The position numbers and the translations under genes were made by a program. 64,000 nt of DNA from Macrocystis pyrifera. Its lineage: Eukaryota > Sar > Phaeophyceae > Laminariales > Laminariaceae. The DNA is taken from positions 3,389,001 to 3,453,000 of the forward strand of contig JASSKH010000038.1 in NCBI GenBank assembly GCA_031763025.1, written 5' to 3'. How positions within the stretch are numbered: position 1 is the first letter of the stretch; every line of letters starts with the position of its first letter. The notes under the pieces are model-generated. The model was given only the letters and a program-made list of their open reading frames with translations, did not search any database and was not told the origin of the DNA. Positions 30,461 to 43,100 of the stretch are shown here, piece after piece.

Positions 30461-31244
30461 GGCTGTTTCCTATGCAATTCTCGATTTCGAGCTTCAGATT
30501 TATATTTTTCGATCTCAAAATGAATGACCTTGCTTATGCAGTCCAAATATGCAAAATTCGACCGGAATTTTTCCGATTTGAGAATCCGATGACCCAAGTC
30601 GTCGGATTTTGGGCCAAGATCCGACGACTTGGGTCATCATACTTTCAAATCGAAAAATGGCATGCTCTCTAAATTCAGGATGTTATCCACGACAGCAAAC
30701 AGCGGCAGAACGATCGATGAGTTGGATGGTGACACAGCTGTATGGCGACGTTGCTTTGCGCCCGACGCGCGGGCGGTGGACGGTGCGTCCCTCCGTGGCC
30801 AGACTATAGTCGGCTGGCGGGGGCTCGGGCCTAGAGACCAAGAGAAGCGCACTCGGCACGCACCTCTCCGTGGATACGTTACGCGGAGACTTCACTGGTG
30901 TACAGCAGCAGCAGCAGCAGCAGTTAGTCACAAAAAGGAACACAAAATGCCAAGACAGGTCGGCTCTAGCGCACTCGCCACGTCTCTTCGCCGCCAGACC
31001 AGAGGCAGTCAGCCTTGGCTCGGACGCTTGGGTCCTCCGCGCAGGGCAGCGCACCCAGCGCGTCCCTTCGCAGTGCCAAACCACAATAACAGCAGTTGGT
31101 CTCGACGTTTGCTCGAATCTCTACACACACAATAAATCTGATTTTTCCGCACAGGAAGACTGTTTCGATTTGCCACGTTCACATCTGAAAATGAGATCGG
31201 GTCAAAATCTGAAGCTCAAAAATCGAACCGCATAGGAAACGGCC
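30461..31244. mobile_element. 784-bp Harbinger-like non-autonomous element with TAA target duplication
   Basis: It begins GGCTGTTTCCTATGC and ends with the near complement, with inverted homology of about 50 bp. TAA flanks both ends (30,458-30,460 and 31,245-31,247). The matching site in B near 63,700 lacks it. It has no transposase. The interior holds a CAG run at 30,902-30,921 and a strong hairpin at 30,588-30,638. TIRs starting GGC and a TAA duplication suggest PIF/Harbinger; the family is inferred. Confidence 0.78.
30588..30638. repeat. Perfect 20-bp hairpin inside the 784-bp element
   Basis: GATGACCCAAGTCGTCGGAT at 30,588-30,607 and its exact complement at 30,619-30,638, with an 11-nt loop. 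Weaker pairing extends outward to about 30,565 and 30,660. Confidence 0.9.
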
Positions 31245-33129
31245 TAACCCCCAGTCTTCTGGGGAGCTCGAAGTAGGCAGGAGCTTTTTTCCAAGAAACT
31301 CCGGCCAGCCTCGACCAATCAGACAGTGGTGTCGCGCGAGTTTTTCGCAAGGCGATGTTGCAGCTAGGGTCTCTGGTGTATGGACGGGGGGCGAGTGGAG
31401 AGTGGGTGTGTGGAAGAAGAGGGGGAGGGCTGGGGGCAGTGGGGATGGGGGGGAGGTGAAGCCCGGGAGGTGGGTGGGTAGGCGGGGGCGAAGGGGGGCT
31501 CTACTCATGGTGGACAGGGAGGGTGTGTGCGTGGAAAGCGGGGTGGAAGATGGGAGGGGGGGGTGTGTTTAGAGAGGAGGGGGGTGGAGGGAAATGGAGA
31601 CTGGGGTGGGCGGGCGGGGGGGGGGGGGGGGGTATCGCTGGGAGGGAGCGCAGACGCAGGCACTCGGCGGCCAAAGCCTTATCCAGGGGGTGTTCCAGCG
31701 GCGGCGGCGGAATAATAGAGAGGTGACGTAGGCGAGAAGACAGATGCACATCGATCCGTACCTAGTCAATTTGCCTGCATTCTGTACGGCGCTACGATCA
31801 CAACATCACAACCAAGCAACAAGCCGACCCTCGACAGAAAAAATGCTACCTACGCACAGGGGGCCGGTCTTCGGGCGCGTGAAGGCCTCTGTATTGCATA
31901 TGTGTAGTGCTGCAGCATACTTTTAATAGGTTTAGTGTAGGGGGCAGTCATTCAATAAGATTCAAGGAGTCAAACCGCGGTCTCCCGTTTCTAGTAATAT
32001 TAATACGTACACAAAGCATACGTACGAGCATATTTTCTCGACATGCAGGGAGCAGTGTATATACGTATGTGCTGCTGCTGTAGTTTGGATGTCTCCAGGG
32101 GACACTTTAGGGGGCGTTGACGTGCGAATAGGAGCCCAGCGTCCAGGCTATCGTCTGCGTTTGTACAGAGTACGTACAGCATTATTACGGCTTGGATGTC
32201 ATGTTTTGACGGATGGATCTATTATCAATAGTACCAGCATACGACAGTAAGACTCCAAGTGTTGCGCACACGCATCTTTGCCGGGTAGGATCTCCATGAT
32301 TGAGGATGTACGGCTCTTTCTGACTGCACAATAACTCATAGTAATAACGGTAGTAACGGTAAAACTATGTAACGGTACCTCGTACGTATTATACCGTACT
32401 GCGCCTGGTATGCTATGCTGTACCGGTACCTGGTACCAAGTTATGTCCCAGTTATTAATAGGATCTATTTTACATGGATGATCTACTGACTGTAACAGCC
32501 GTAGTAGTAGTACATGATTTCAGTAGATGATCTGATCGCGATCTTGTGATATTTATTAGTTGTGTGTGTGGAAAGTTGCACGTTTTTTTTTTACTCACAC
32601 CAAGCGCCCGCAGCGGCAGGAAGTCTATACGCGCGTAACGCTTCATATATATATATATGGAATAATACATAGTGCACTCAAACATTTAGCGAATTAAGTT
32701 CAACATTGTCATAGATAGATAAGAGGGACATGAGACTGCTGTGGCATTACGTACCTGTGCCACAGCGGAACTGCTGCTGCTCTAGTGTTGTACCAGGTAT
32801 GATGATATCACCGCACACGGCAGTAGTGGCAGAGTTGTTGTTGTTGTTGATGTTGACGATGATATTGTGCTGAATCAGATGATGATGTTCCTTTGCGGGA
32901 CTATGATGATGTTCCTTTGCGGGACTATTATGCTGGGAGCAGACCAGAGAACAACCACACACAAATCACGCTAATGTACGCAAAGTTCCTGTAAAACCTA
33001 CTGGTACGTACTAGGTAACATTTTGCATTTTGGTTAGACAAGAACATTGTGATCAGCAGCCAAGGCGGAAGAAGAGCTCGCTCTCACCTCCTCATCATCT
33101 CGTCATCACACCATCGTGCCCACTGCCTA
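31245..33129. other. Intergenic region, no recognised gene
   Basis: G-rich tracts to about 31,700, then AT-rich sequence with several TACCAGGTA/TACCTGGTA motifs (32,427, 32,792) and a 26-bp direct repeat pair at about 32,882-32,933. Nothing is coding with confidence. Confidence 0.5.
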
Positions 33130-33175
33130 GCCACCCTCTCTCCTCCTCCTCCTCCTCCTCCTCCTCCTGCTGCTC

Positions 33176-33216
<41 letters not shown>
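33130..33216. repeat. Compound TCC/TGC trinucleotide microsatellite
   Basis: About nine CCT units followed by about thirteen TGC units, with two short switches. Frames across it encode runs of Ser, Pro, Ala or Cys and are artefacts. It lies about 290 bp upstream of the first exon of copy B. Confidence 0.95.
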
Positions 33217-33219
<3 letters not shown>

Positions 33220-33507
33220 TTCAGTATAGGTATGCCTGTTCTTGTTCATGTTTTTGCCCACATGCAGTGTGAAAATCCGGCGACAACAACAGAGCAACAG
33301 CAGCGTCCTCGTATGTACGTATGCCTCGTCATACACATACTTTAAGGTAGTAAGTCAATGAATTGATTGATTGGCATACATACATACTGGTACAACAACA
33401 GCAGTGATTTTAATTTCCAACCGGAAATGCGGAAATGGCACAATTTTGACTTTTGAATTTTCAACTTTTGAAAGGTGCCGAAGGTGCCGTGATTTTTTGT
33501 TTCAAAA

Positions 33508-34143
33508 ATGTACGAAAAACCGAAAAACATCGGCGGTCGCCGGTGCAAGATCGGTGCGGATTTATTTGAAATTCACGAGGATCTCCAGCGCAACCGCGCA
33601 AGTCACAAGAACACACACCCCTCCCCTCCTCCCGTGCCTTACCAGCGTGTGGCGCGCAAAGACGAGAGGTTCAGCTTGCAGCTATTAATAGACGACGCCG
33701 CACCACAGCATCAGCGCACAGCGCAAGTGGAGCGCTTCATCAATCAATCAGCTGGCGGGCCCGGGTTGTGTCCGCGCGGCTTCACCTTTTCAAGTCGTGC
33801 CCTTTTGTCGGAATTCGGTGCACGCCCGAACCTGGAGGCAGAACAAGGCGAGGGCAGCATGGCCTTGCCGTTGCGCGCGGGCGAGGGTGGCCGTCCGCCC
33901 CGGCCTCCCCCTCCTCTGCTTCCTCCTTGTTCAACCAGTCAAGATCTCCACGGCGTCAGCGAACGGGTAGCGAGCCATGCCGGCGGCGAAGGCAACCGGC
34001 GCCACCACCCTCATCATCATTGCCATCATCAGGAGGAGCAGGTGAGAGGCGCAGAAGCGGGAACCTTTGTGCTGCCTGTAGGTTCCCCCGAAAATCAAAC
34101 GGCAGCAGAAGTCAAAGGGAAACTTGTTGCAACAGCGGTGCAA
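33508..34143 (+). CDS. First exon of copy B, function unknown
   Basis: Opens with the first ATG after an in-frame TGA at 33,490 and runs 212 codons to a CAA|GTAAGC donor in phase 0. The peptide is basic at the start, has a Pro-rich run, a poly-His/His-rich stretch near residues 165-175 and no recognised domain, signal peptide or membrane segment. The last 17 codons match the exon fragment at 1-51. It may be the 5' end of the kinase gene or a separate gene. The 7-kb gap after the predicted small exons leaves this open. Confidence 0.6.
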
Positions 34144-37100
34144 GTAAGCACAGTCTAACCCATCCGACCATCCATGGTCTCCTTCACATTCAGATTGCGT
34201 TTCATCGCCATCACAGCAAACGGCAACACGCACCCGAGGGAGCCTCTTCGGTCCTCACCTAATTACTTTCATTTCACCCTACCTACGGGTATCCTTGCCT
34301 CGATTTTCGCTTCCCGCGGGAGGGAGGGGTGTGTCTCTCCCCCGTACATAGCACACGTTCGAGGGCAAACCCTGGTTCGTCGTGGTGATGGATGGGCTCT
34401 CCTTTACTCCTGCCCTCTCCCTCCATCTCGTCGTCTTCCTCGCGTCGCCAGTTGTCTCTCATGTTCCAAGATCTACGCACAAGTGAAAGTCCGCTGAGAC
34501 CATTTTTTTTTGTTTTCGGTCGGTGTGCGTATTACTGTACCCAGGTATGTATGCATGCATGCTTGTGCAGGACTTCTTATCGATTTTTCGAATTGTTTTT
34601 TAGATCGCATGCATGCATCATGCGTGCGCGGTGTGACCGTCCGACTGCATTTTCACCATCCTCAACAGCAGCAGCAGCAGCAGCAGCAGCAGTCCCCTCG
34701 CCTTGGTGACTCTTTTTCCGCCAAGGGTGTGTGTGTACCCCCGCACATTCGAGGGCGTTCGTTCGTTGTGATGAGGTGATGGAGGATGCTCCTTTTCACT
34801 CCTCCCGCACTTTCCTCTTCCTCCTCTGCTACCCCCCCTTGTTAATCCGGAAACAAAACCAACGCTGATGACAAATGGCCGCATGAACACCCTGCTTCTT
34901 CACTATCAATATTAAATACTGTGGATTGATGCGATGGAAGTAGTCCTGAAGGCTGTCGCAACAGTATACTGTAGTAGTATTAATAGCAAATGTTTAACCC
35001 ACAGGTATCATCATTAATATCACTATTACGGGGGTCCATAGTTAACAGGACCTATGGTATGGATAAAAACCTATATATTTACCTATTTTTACCAACAATA
35101 TTTGGTCCTATTAACTAGGGTCCCCCGCAATAGTAATAATTACAGCATGCCAACCGGCCGAGACATGCACATACATGTACCCCGATACAATCTGGTACGT
35201 ATGTATGTATATGATAATGTGCATTATTACCTGTATAGGCATGCATGTGTCTCTTGCATTGAGCAATTGCGCAATCAAGGACAAATTCGATGGTGCATCG
35301 CCCTCGGGCGGCAACCGGCAACAACAACAAGATAAACAGCAACAGGAGGAGTACGAGCCGCAGCCGTAGCAGAAGTCTTCGCAGTTGAAAACAACGCAAC
35401 TCCAGAAAAGCAACAACAGACTAGTTTAACTATCTGTTACAGCAGAAGCAGCAGCACATACGAACAATATATCCATCGTTCGGATGCAGAGAGCAAGCAT
35501 ATTCGGTTGACACATGTTACACTCTGTCCGTAAAAGTAAGAGGTTGTTTAGTCATTAATATAAACTTTAAAACGTTTATTATTTTTCCGGACATAGGGAG
35601 AGTGGCATTACCAACCAGAAACCAGAACATAATTTAATATTTACGTGAATCTCCCTCGAATAAACCAACCAACCAATACCAAAATGGATGGCATATCGTA
35701 TCGCCGGCAGGCGGCAATATAGGCAATATTCACTACCACACCACCCCACAGAGGTACGGGGGCAATGGGGGATGGGGGGTCACTTTTCCGTTCAGGTCGT
35801 CACCCATTGCATTATGCAGAGGGGGTAGGTTGGATATCAAACTCCCTACGGAGGTACGCCTCAAGCCAGTTTCAAACTCCAAAATTGTTGCACCTTCTGG
35901 TAGTCTGGTGGACACCATTGATGAGACCGACAACACGGACCGGTATGGGCACCAGCATGGGGGCAACCGCAAACAGTAGTATATGCTGCGCCCCATCACA
36001 GAGTGGACCGAACGAGTCTACAGCCCCGACCCCACCGGCACCTGCTGCTGCCGCGCCTCGAGGGACGATCACGTCGTTTTTCTTCGGATCCGATACCCCT
36101 GGCACAATACTGCGAGATGTATTCTGTAGCGGTATGTACCACGCCCAGTACTTCCGTCACTCGGAGCTCTGGCAGCATCGCCCAACGCGCCAGCCAAAGA
36201 ACAGGCCCGAGGCCCCGTCCGCAGCACTTTTCTGATTGCTACACGCAGTCTCTACTCCACGACTTCCACCAGCGGCGAGGCCATACTCTCCGGTGAGAGG
36301 CAACAGTGCCACTGCCAGTGCCCGTAAAACACAATCAATCGATCACAAGAAAGCCCCCTAGAGTAGTAGTAGAGCTTCACGGAGCCTCCGAAGAAGAAGG
36401 GCCTCAAGACACTGTACGATTTGTAAGGACCGTTTAATCATTAATCAGTAACAGGAACATCAAAGCGCTATGTGTGTGTGTCCGGACAAAGGGGGGGGGT
36501 TAGTGGTACACCAACAATAACATTAATTCCGCGAGTCTCAGCCGGTCGCCCCGGTGGTCTGTGTGATACCCTCGAATGCTGCCATTAATATTGATTATTG
36601 ATCTTGTTCATTTCGTGAGAGTGCGGATCCCACCGTCTGGTGACATTGTTGAATTTGCTGCCGAAGTATGGAGGAATTGACTGCTGAGAGCGCGTAGCGT
36701 GGGTCGGCGCAATTCGACCCGAGCCGACAAGGGCAAAAATAAGAAGGGCTTGAGTCTGATCGCGATAAAAATTAGGGCACCTACGGTAGTGTGTTTACGT
36801 ATGTGTGCTCTTCACATCAAACCTTTCTTTCTACGTATTGTGGTAGATACCCGTCGACATTCAGCACACCAAGTAATAAGTGACCGTGCCGATTCTTCAT
36901 CCTGTTCATTAATGGAATAATACCAGAAAGAAGCTCTGTGGCCACAAAACCACGACACAAAGAGAAATTCACTGCATTGCAATGCAACAAGGAGGGTACG
37001 AGTAGGCAACGCGAAGTGCCATCTGATCGAGCTGGATTCGAAAAGCACAACATACATCATACACACGACAACAATCCAGACATCCAGACACGTCGAGAGA

Positions 37101-40100
37101 GAAAAAAAGGAAAGACAGCGATATGAGGAAAAACTTCAAACCAATGAAGAAGAAACCAAGGTCGTGCCCCCCCTGAGGGGAAAACAGGCAATTCAAAACA
37201 AAACAATGAAACAAAACTAAATCAATAGAAAACACCGCCAGGAGAGGATCACCACATCACCACCCTCGGAGACAACCATGCAAGACTGCTTGCTTTCATA
37301 CGAGTAAGAAGAAAAAGAAAAAGAACGGAATCAAGTAAGGGGGGGCAGGGAAACCGAGGCAACCGCAGCAGTCTGTGGTACGAGTACAGCATATAAACAG
37401 ATTACGAATACCTGCTACTTATACTCGGTCTGGTACGTAAACTTGTTACCCTGTCCACCGTCTCCTTCCTGCTTCAATCAACCGTGGTTTCCCTACCCCC
37501 CGTCCTCCCCCCGTCCTCCCCATTCCCTTGGACGCGCCTGCTGTGACCCCGGATCTGAGTTACCACTACTACTGTATTAATATATACCAGGTAGGAGGTA
37601 GGGAGGAAGGAGGAAAAAAGGGCGAAGATAATGAGTGGGAATAGAAAAAATAACTGTGAATCTCTGTCTCGAATCAGTCAACCAACGACTGCGAAAATTG
37701 ATAGCGCAGCGCTAGCTGCATGCGGGGTATATACCGCCGTGTACCACGTCTGATCAAATCACACACCCCCTCGGAGTGGTTTCTAATTTCCACGCTGATT
37801 TCCTGGATAACGGGAAGGAAGGGTACAAACTTTAAACGACGAGGGATGTATGTATGTCTCTATATCGTCCCACCTCCCGACCTCGCCATGAACGATCTCG
37901 ATGATGTAGTCCCACCACCCAACTCCCAACCCCGCCATTTTCGTTGTGTGTGCCGCACTATTATGATAATATTAATAGTAGTATAATAGTTACGGAGAAA
38001 CTCGCCTCTTCAAATCAAATCGTCCCAGGAGGGTGGGTGTTACATCTTGCGTACTATGCATACGCTACACGGCCGCATACCTTACTCAAAGAAGATACCA
38101 GGTAGCTATTAGCTAGTAATAGTACTGCTGCTGTAGAGTAATAGGCTTTATACTATTAATATATACCAGGCAGGAATGAACGCGTTCGGATGGATGATGT
38201 TTTTTCACCACACCAGGCTTAGTCAACAACCATTAAACAATTCATCGAGGTGTTGCACGTTTTCTTAATCATATTTCACCCGCGTATACATATACGTATT
38301 ATACGGCACGGACGCTGGTTGTGCTGGCTGGATGTCGACGGGCGGAAAGCAAAGACGGTTCAATGTGAAGAACACACACGCATTGCAAATATATAGCAGT
38401 GCAGAGAGTGAAAGTCTATTTGATATTGGTATTGGTATTGGTATTGTAGGCGCCTGGCCCAAGAGTGTTGGTATATATTAATAGCAAGGCCAGAAACAAG
38501 AAATAAGAAATAAGCGGCATGATCGTGGTGTGCTGGGCCCCCGGATTAGACCCTAGCCTTTGAGGCATGTCTGAAAAAATGCCAGAACTACTGTTTCTGA
38601 AACAGGCGTGCCTGAACTACTGTTTTCGTGTCTATCTTGCCTATATTTTGCCAGGCACGCGTCAGGCACGCTTTCAGCCATTTAGACCAACTATTATGGG
38701 AAATTATTTCTGAGCTCTCAGAACTGGGATTTTAGGCTGAATATACGCGTTTTACTTGGCGGGGAAAGCCAGAAACGCCGATAGACTCCTCAAAATGCTC
38801 CCCGTAGTTTTTTGCGAGCTTTCAGGAACAATTTCCCGTTTCTCCAGAGTCCTAATTTGAATTTTGGAGCAGCCAATCACTTTTCTCTAGAGGATCAGAA
38901 ATAAGGCTGTTGGTCAGAACTGGGGCCAGAAATAGTGGATCTTCGAGGATTTTTGGTGAAAAATCACGATGTCCTCAGAACTGGAAATATGGACGAACAG
39001 TCCTACGACGACTCTGGAGAAAAGAAAAGTGCTCGAGAAAGCTCTCGGAAAACTAAGGGGAGCATCCTGAGGAGTCTACCGGTGTTTTTAACAGTTCCGT
39101 TGAGTAAATCGCGGGTTTTCGGCAAAAAAAGCCAGTTCTGAGACCCCCTCAAAAATTTCCCATAATAGTTGGTCTTAAGGCATAAAAACGTAATGCCGTT
39201 AGTCTGGAACTCCCATAATCAGGGGAAAGGGGATACATTTTTTGTAGGGTCCCCGCAGCCCGTAGCCACCACACAGCGCTTGTTCGCAAAGATGTTGGGA
39301 GACACATCAAGCAAGGCAAAACTTGCGCTGTCAAGGGAATAGGACCGAGTGTTCCACACTAAAACCTAGTAGTTGGGTGTCAGTCGAGGCTTGTCAAGGC
39401 AAAAGGCTGCTGTCTGTCAAGGGGTGAAAATGCTGTCTCCCGACATATTTGCTTGTTCGTGCTCACAGCCCCCCCTTGAGCAACGTAGATTTCTCTATGG
39501 CGTTGGCTGTATACTACAAGTTGTGTCGTCATAATATATGTAGTGTAACTACGTAACGACGCATTATTATGTCATCTACGTTATGACAACCCAGCCAAGT
39601 ACCCTCGTACGTACGTTTACATGCATTCTTTCAGGCATTTTACCGCTTGCAAACAAACTATTTGATTTCTGTATGGGATTTTTCCTTACGGCGGTGATTA
39701 GGTTTCAGGCATTTTTTCAGGACTTTACCACTTGCAAACCAAACTACTTGAACTTAGTCTAAGATTGGCGTCGGGCGCTGAACGAGTTTCAGGCATTTTC
39801 CAGGCATTTTGCCCATTAACACAAAACCACTTGAAGTTAGTATTGGGTTTGTCTTGATGCGCCGAAAAGTTTTCGGGCACGTCTCAGGCATTTTTTAAGG
39901 CAAATGCCTTAAATAGATAGGCACGTAAAAGACGAATGAAGATACGTCACATATGCCTATCTTTTTGCCTATCTCTATTTTTTCACACAAAACTGCTCGA
40001 AATTAGTATAGGGTTCGTCTTGGGGCGCCGACAAGGTTTCAGGCGCGTCTCAGGCATTTTTAAAAGCAGATGCCTTACTAAATATATAGGCACGTTTAAG

Positions 40101-43100
40101 GCAAGTTAAGGCACGTCAGCCATATGCCTATCTTTTTGTGAATCACGTTTGTTTCGCCTGCGGCGTGCCTATCTCCGTATGCCTGAAAGCCGGCCTACCC
40201 CGGAGGCCGATATTCGATATGTGTGTGTTCTTCACATTAATCCGCTACATTTCTACCCGTCGACATCCAGCCAGCACACCCAGTGTCCGGGCCGATTCTT
40301 CAATGATATGTAGAGAGAAGAGAGATACAAGTCATGTGGTTACTAAACTACGCCACCGAGATACCATCGGTACGTATTGTTATGCAGCAAGCAGAGTTGA
40401 CAATGCAATGCCATGCCATCTTACTGGATACGACAGGCATGAGATACCCATTGTTTGAAAGAAGGGAAAAAAAAAAAACACACATCAAAGAAAAGAAAAA
40501 ACTGTCATTCCCCCACCCAGGGGATGTACCAGCATAGATATATGCCGTTCGTGAGACTTGCTGCATAACAAATCCTTGACAGCTAGACCTACTCCGTACA
40601 GCCTTGCCTGGCAGCTGTTTTTTCCTGACCTAAACAAAAAAATGCGATAGTCTGCCGCAAGGAACGTCGTGGTGCCCGACCTCGGAGTTTCCTGGAAGCC
40701 AATGAGTCACAGCCGGGTTGCTGGCCCTTCGCCAGTACACGCTTGTAATGTCCGTACCCGTTGTTCCCCTTTACAGTCAGGGTGCGCACATTTTAGGTCG
40801 CCACCGTCACAAGAACCTCCTTCCGTCTCTGACCAGCCTCAAGCGCTGCTTTCTTTGCCAGCCGACGTGAGGCTCGTCCCCGCCTCATTTTAATCTTCAT
40901 TTGTTTCATATTCTCTCTCTGTGACGAAAGTGGCTCTCCGCTTCGTAGCCCGGTTCGCGCCTTGGTTTCCGTCGACTGGGTGCAGCCGTACCAGCCAACG
41001 CCGACACTCCCACCCGTCCTCTCGTGCATGGGTGTGGCCGGCCTCCACACCATGTAGCGCTCTCTAGGGTGGTTATGTACCCGCCCCACCTCAGGGATTA
41101 ACTCCTTGGCGTCGGGGTTAAGAAGAAAAAAAACATCCCCACCACCCCATGCGGTTTTTGAAGTGGGCATGCCACTGGTCAGACCGCGCAAGGTTTCCTC
41201 CCTATCGAGCCCGAGGCTTGATGCCCGTGTGACTGTGGAGGCAGTGCACAAAAACCCAACCGCGGTAAAGGTCTTCATGGCTAGCGTGACACCGAGGGTC
41301 CGCACCTCCACCGCCGAAACGGAGCCGAAGGCGCCCTGTCCCAGCTGCCTGGTTGCCACCATCCAGGTTATCTCCTTCTCTGCCGGATTTAACATGTGCC
41401 CCACCATGAACTCAGCGCCCGTGCCGTCCGTGCCGCTCGGGGGTCGCGCGCGCTCTACGGAGGCGTTGAACATCTCCCCCGTGTCCATTTCTCCACTTTT
41501 GGTGTACATGCTGTTGGGTGGCAGGGGAGGCCTTGCCTCTACAGCACCCACTACCACCTCCCTGTGGCAGTGGCTGCTGTGGAGGCAAGGCCTCTTCCGC
41601 CGCCCAATGGCATGTACCTCAAATTGGAGAAATGGACACGACGTGAGATGTTCAACGCCTCCGTGGGGCGCGCGCGACTTTCAAACGGCACGGAAGGCTC
41701 GAACCCTGAGTTCATGGCGGGGCGAATGCTGAATCCGACGGAGAAGGAGGAAATCTGGGTCGTGGAAACCAGGCAGCTGGGACAGGGCGCCTTCGGCTCC
41801 GTTGCGGCGGTGGAGGTGCCGACCCTCGCGTCATGGTAGCCATGGAGACGGTTACCGCGGTGAGATTCTTGTTTTCGTTTTTGTTTTAGGGTACTCTTTC
41901 TACCATTGGCGTCAGTTTTTTTTGTAGGCTATTATAGCTGTGAGTCGGACTGAAATATGTCAGTTTTTTCAGTTTCTCTTCTGGCACGGCAGTTTTTTCT
42001 TTCCCTTTTCTCTCGCGATTTGTTTTCTTGTTGCTTTTATTGGTGTATTTTGGTTTCTCTCTTTCATAGGTAGGATCTGTAAGGTGCTTGCAATGGGGAC
42101 ACGGGAGCAGTAGTATCCCCGGCCAGTTGCCTAGTGAACAGGTAGGTAAACATGACAAAATGTGCCTGAAAAAGAAGGAGTAACAAAACTTATCAGATAC
42201 GTGCGTAAACGCTTTTTTTCCAAATAAATGCGGCGAAAGGAGAAAAAAGAAAAGAAAAATATCAATTGCCGTGTATACGTGATGCGAAAAAGACTCACTG
42301 AAGAAATGAAAACTGTTTTTTCCTGCGACTAAAAACAAACCTTCCCGGTATCGCTTTGCTCTCCTGCGGCGAAATAGAGCCAAGTTGATTTTTTCGCCCT
42401 ACGTACGGTGGAAAATAGGCAGAACCGAGCCCTCCACCTCGCGGTCGGTGCGCTACGCCCAATTATGAAGAAACGGGCGCGACAGCGCAACATTCAACAA
42501 TTCTGCGCCTATTTCCAGCCCTGATCCTCGGGTAACAGAGATCTCAATAGCTTTAGATAGATGTTAACGAGCCAGTCTTAATAGTATAGGTGTAATCCAA
42601 TAAATCAAGTCAGTCCGGCAATACATTTTACCCTGTAAACGGTAAAAAAAATGGAACGGCAATAGTTCTGGCGGTGAACGTTTGGCGGAAAGCGTTCTGG
42701 TGGTAAAAACGACCATACCAAGCCAGTTCGTCATTTTTCTCTCCCGCACTTGTTTCGTTGACCTTACTTCGGGAGAGGAGAGTACATCGATTCGTCAACA
42801 TATTATGACTACGTATTGTTGTTCTTCCCATCCGACAATGTGTACATAGCATGGGCTTCAACGTTGATAACTCATAAACACCCCGACAGAAGGAAAACAT
42901 GGAAACGAAAAGAGCCCTATGCACTACTGTAAGTATTTTAATACCTCCCTTCTGTACCTAATTTTATCTAGTATTTTAAGATGCACCCTCTCTAAATCAG
43001 TGCCAGGTCCACTGCAACATCGAACCTTATGAACCGTTCTAACCTACCGCTTTAACAACTCAATTCTCTACCTGCCCCCACCCCGAGAGCGACCTCCCCC

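Larger units (their letters stand above)
28980..31600. repeat. Diverged part of the tandem duplication, copy A
   Basis: Colinear with 62,190-64,000 at roughly 80-85% by eye, apart from a 784-bp insertion (30,461-31,244). It includes a GGGTC minisatellite, a GATGATGATG run and purine-rich sequence. The lower identity than the 1-23,850 block shows a different history. Confidence 0.8.
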
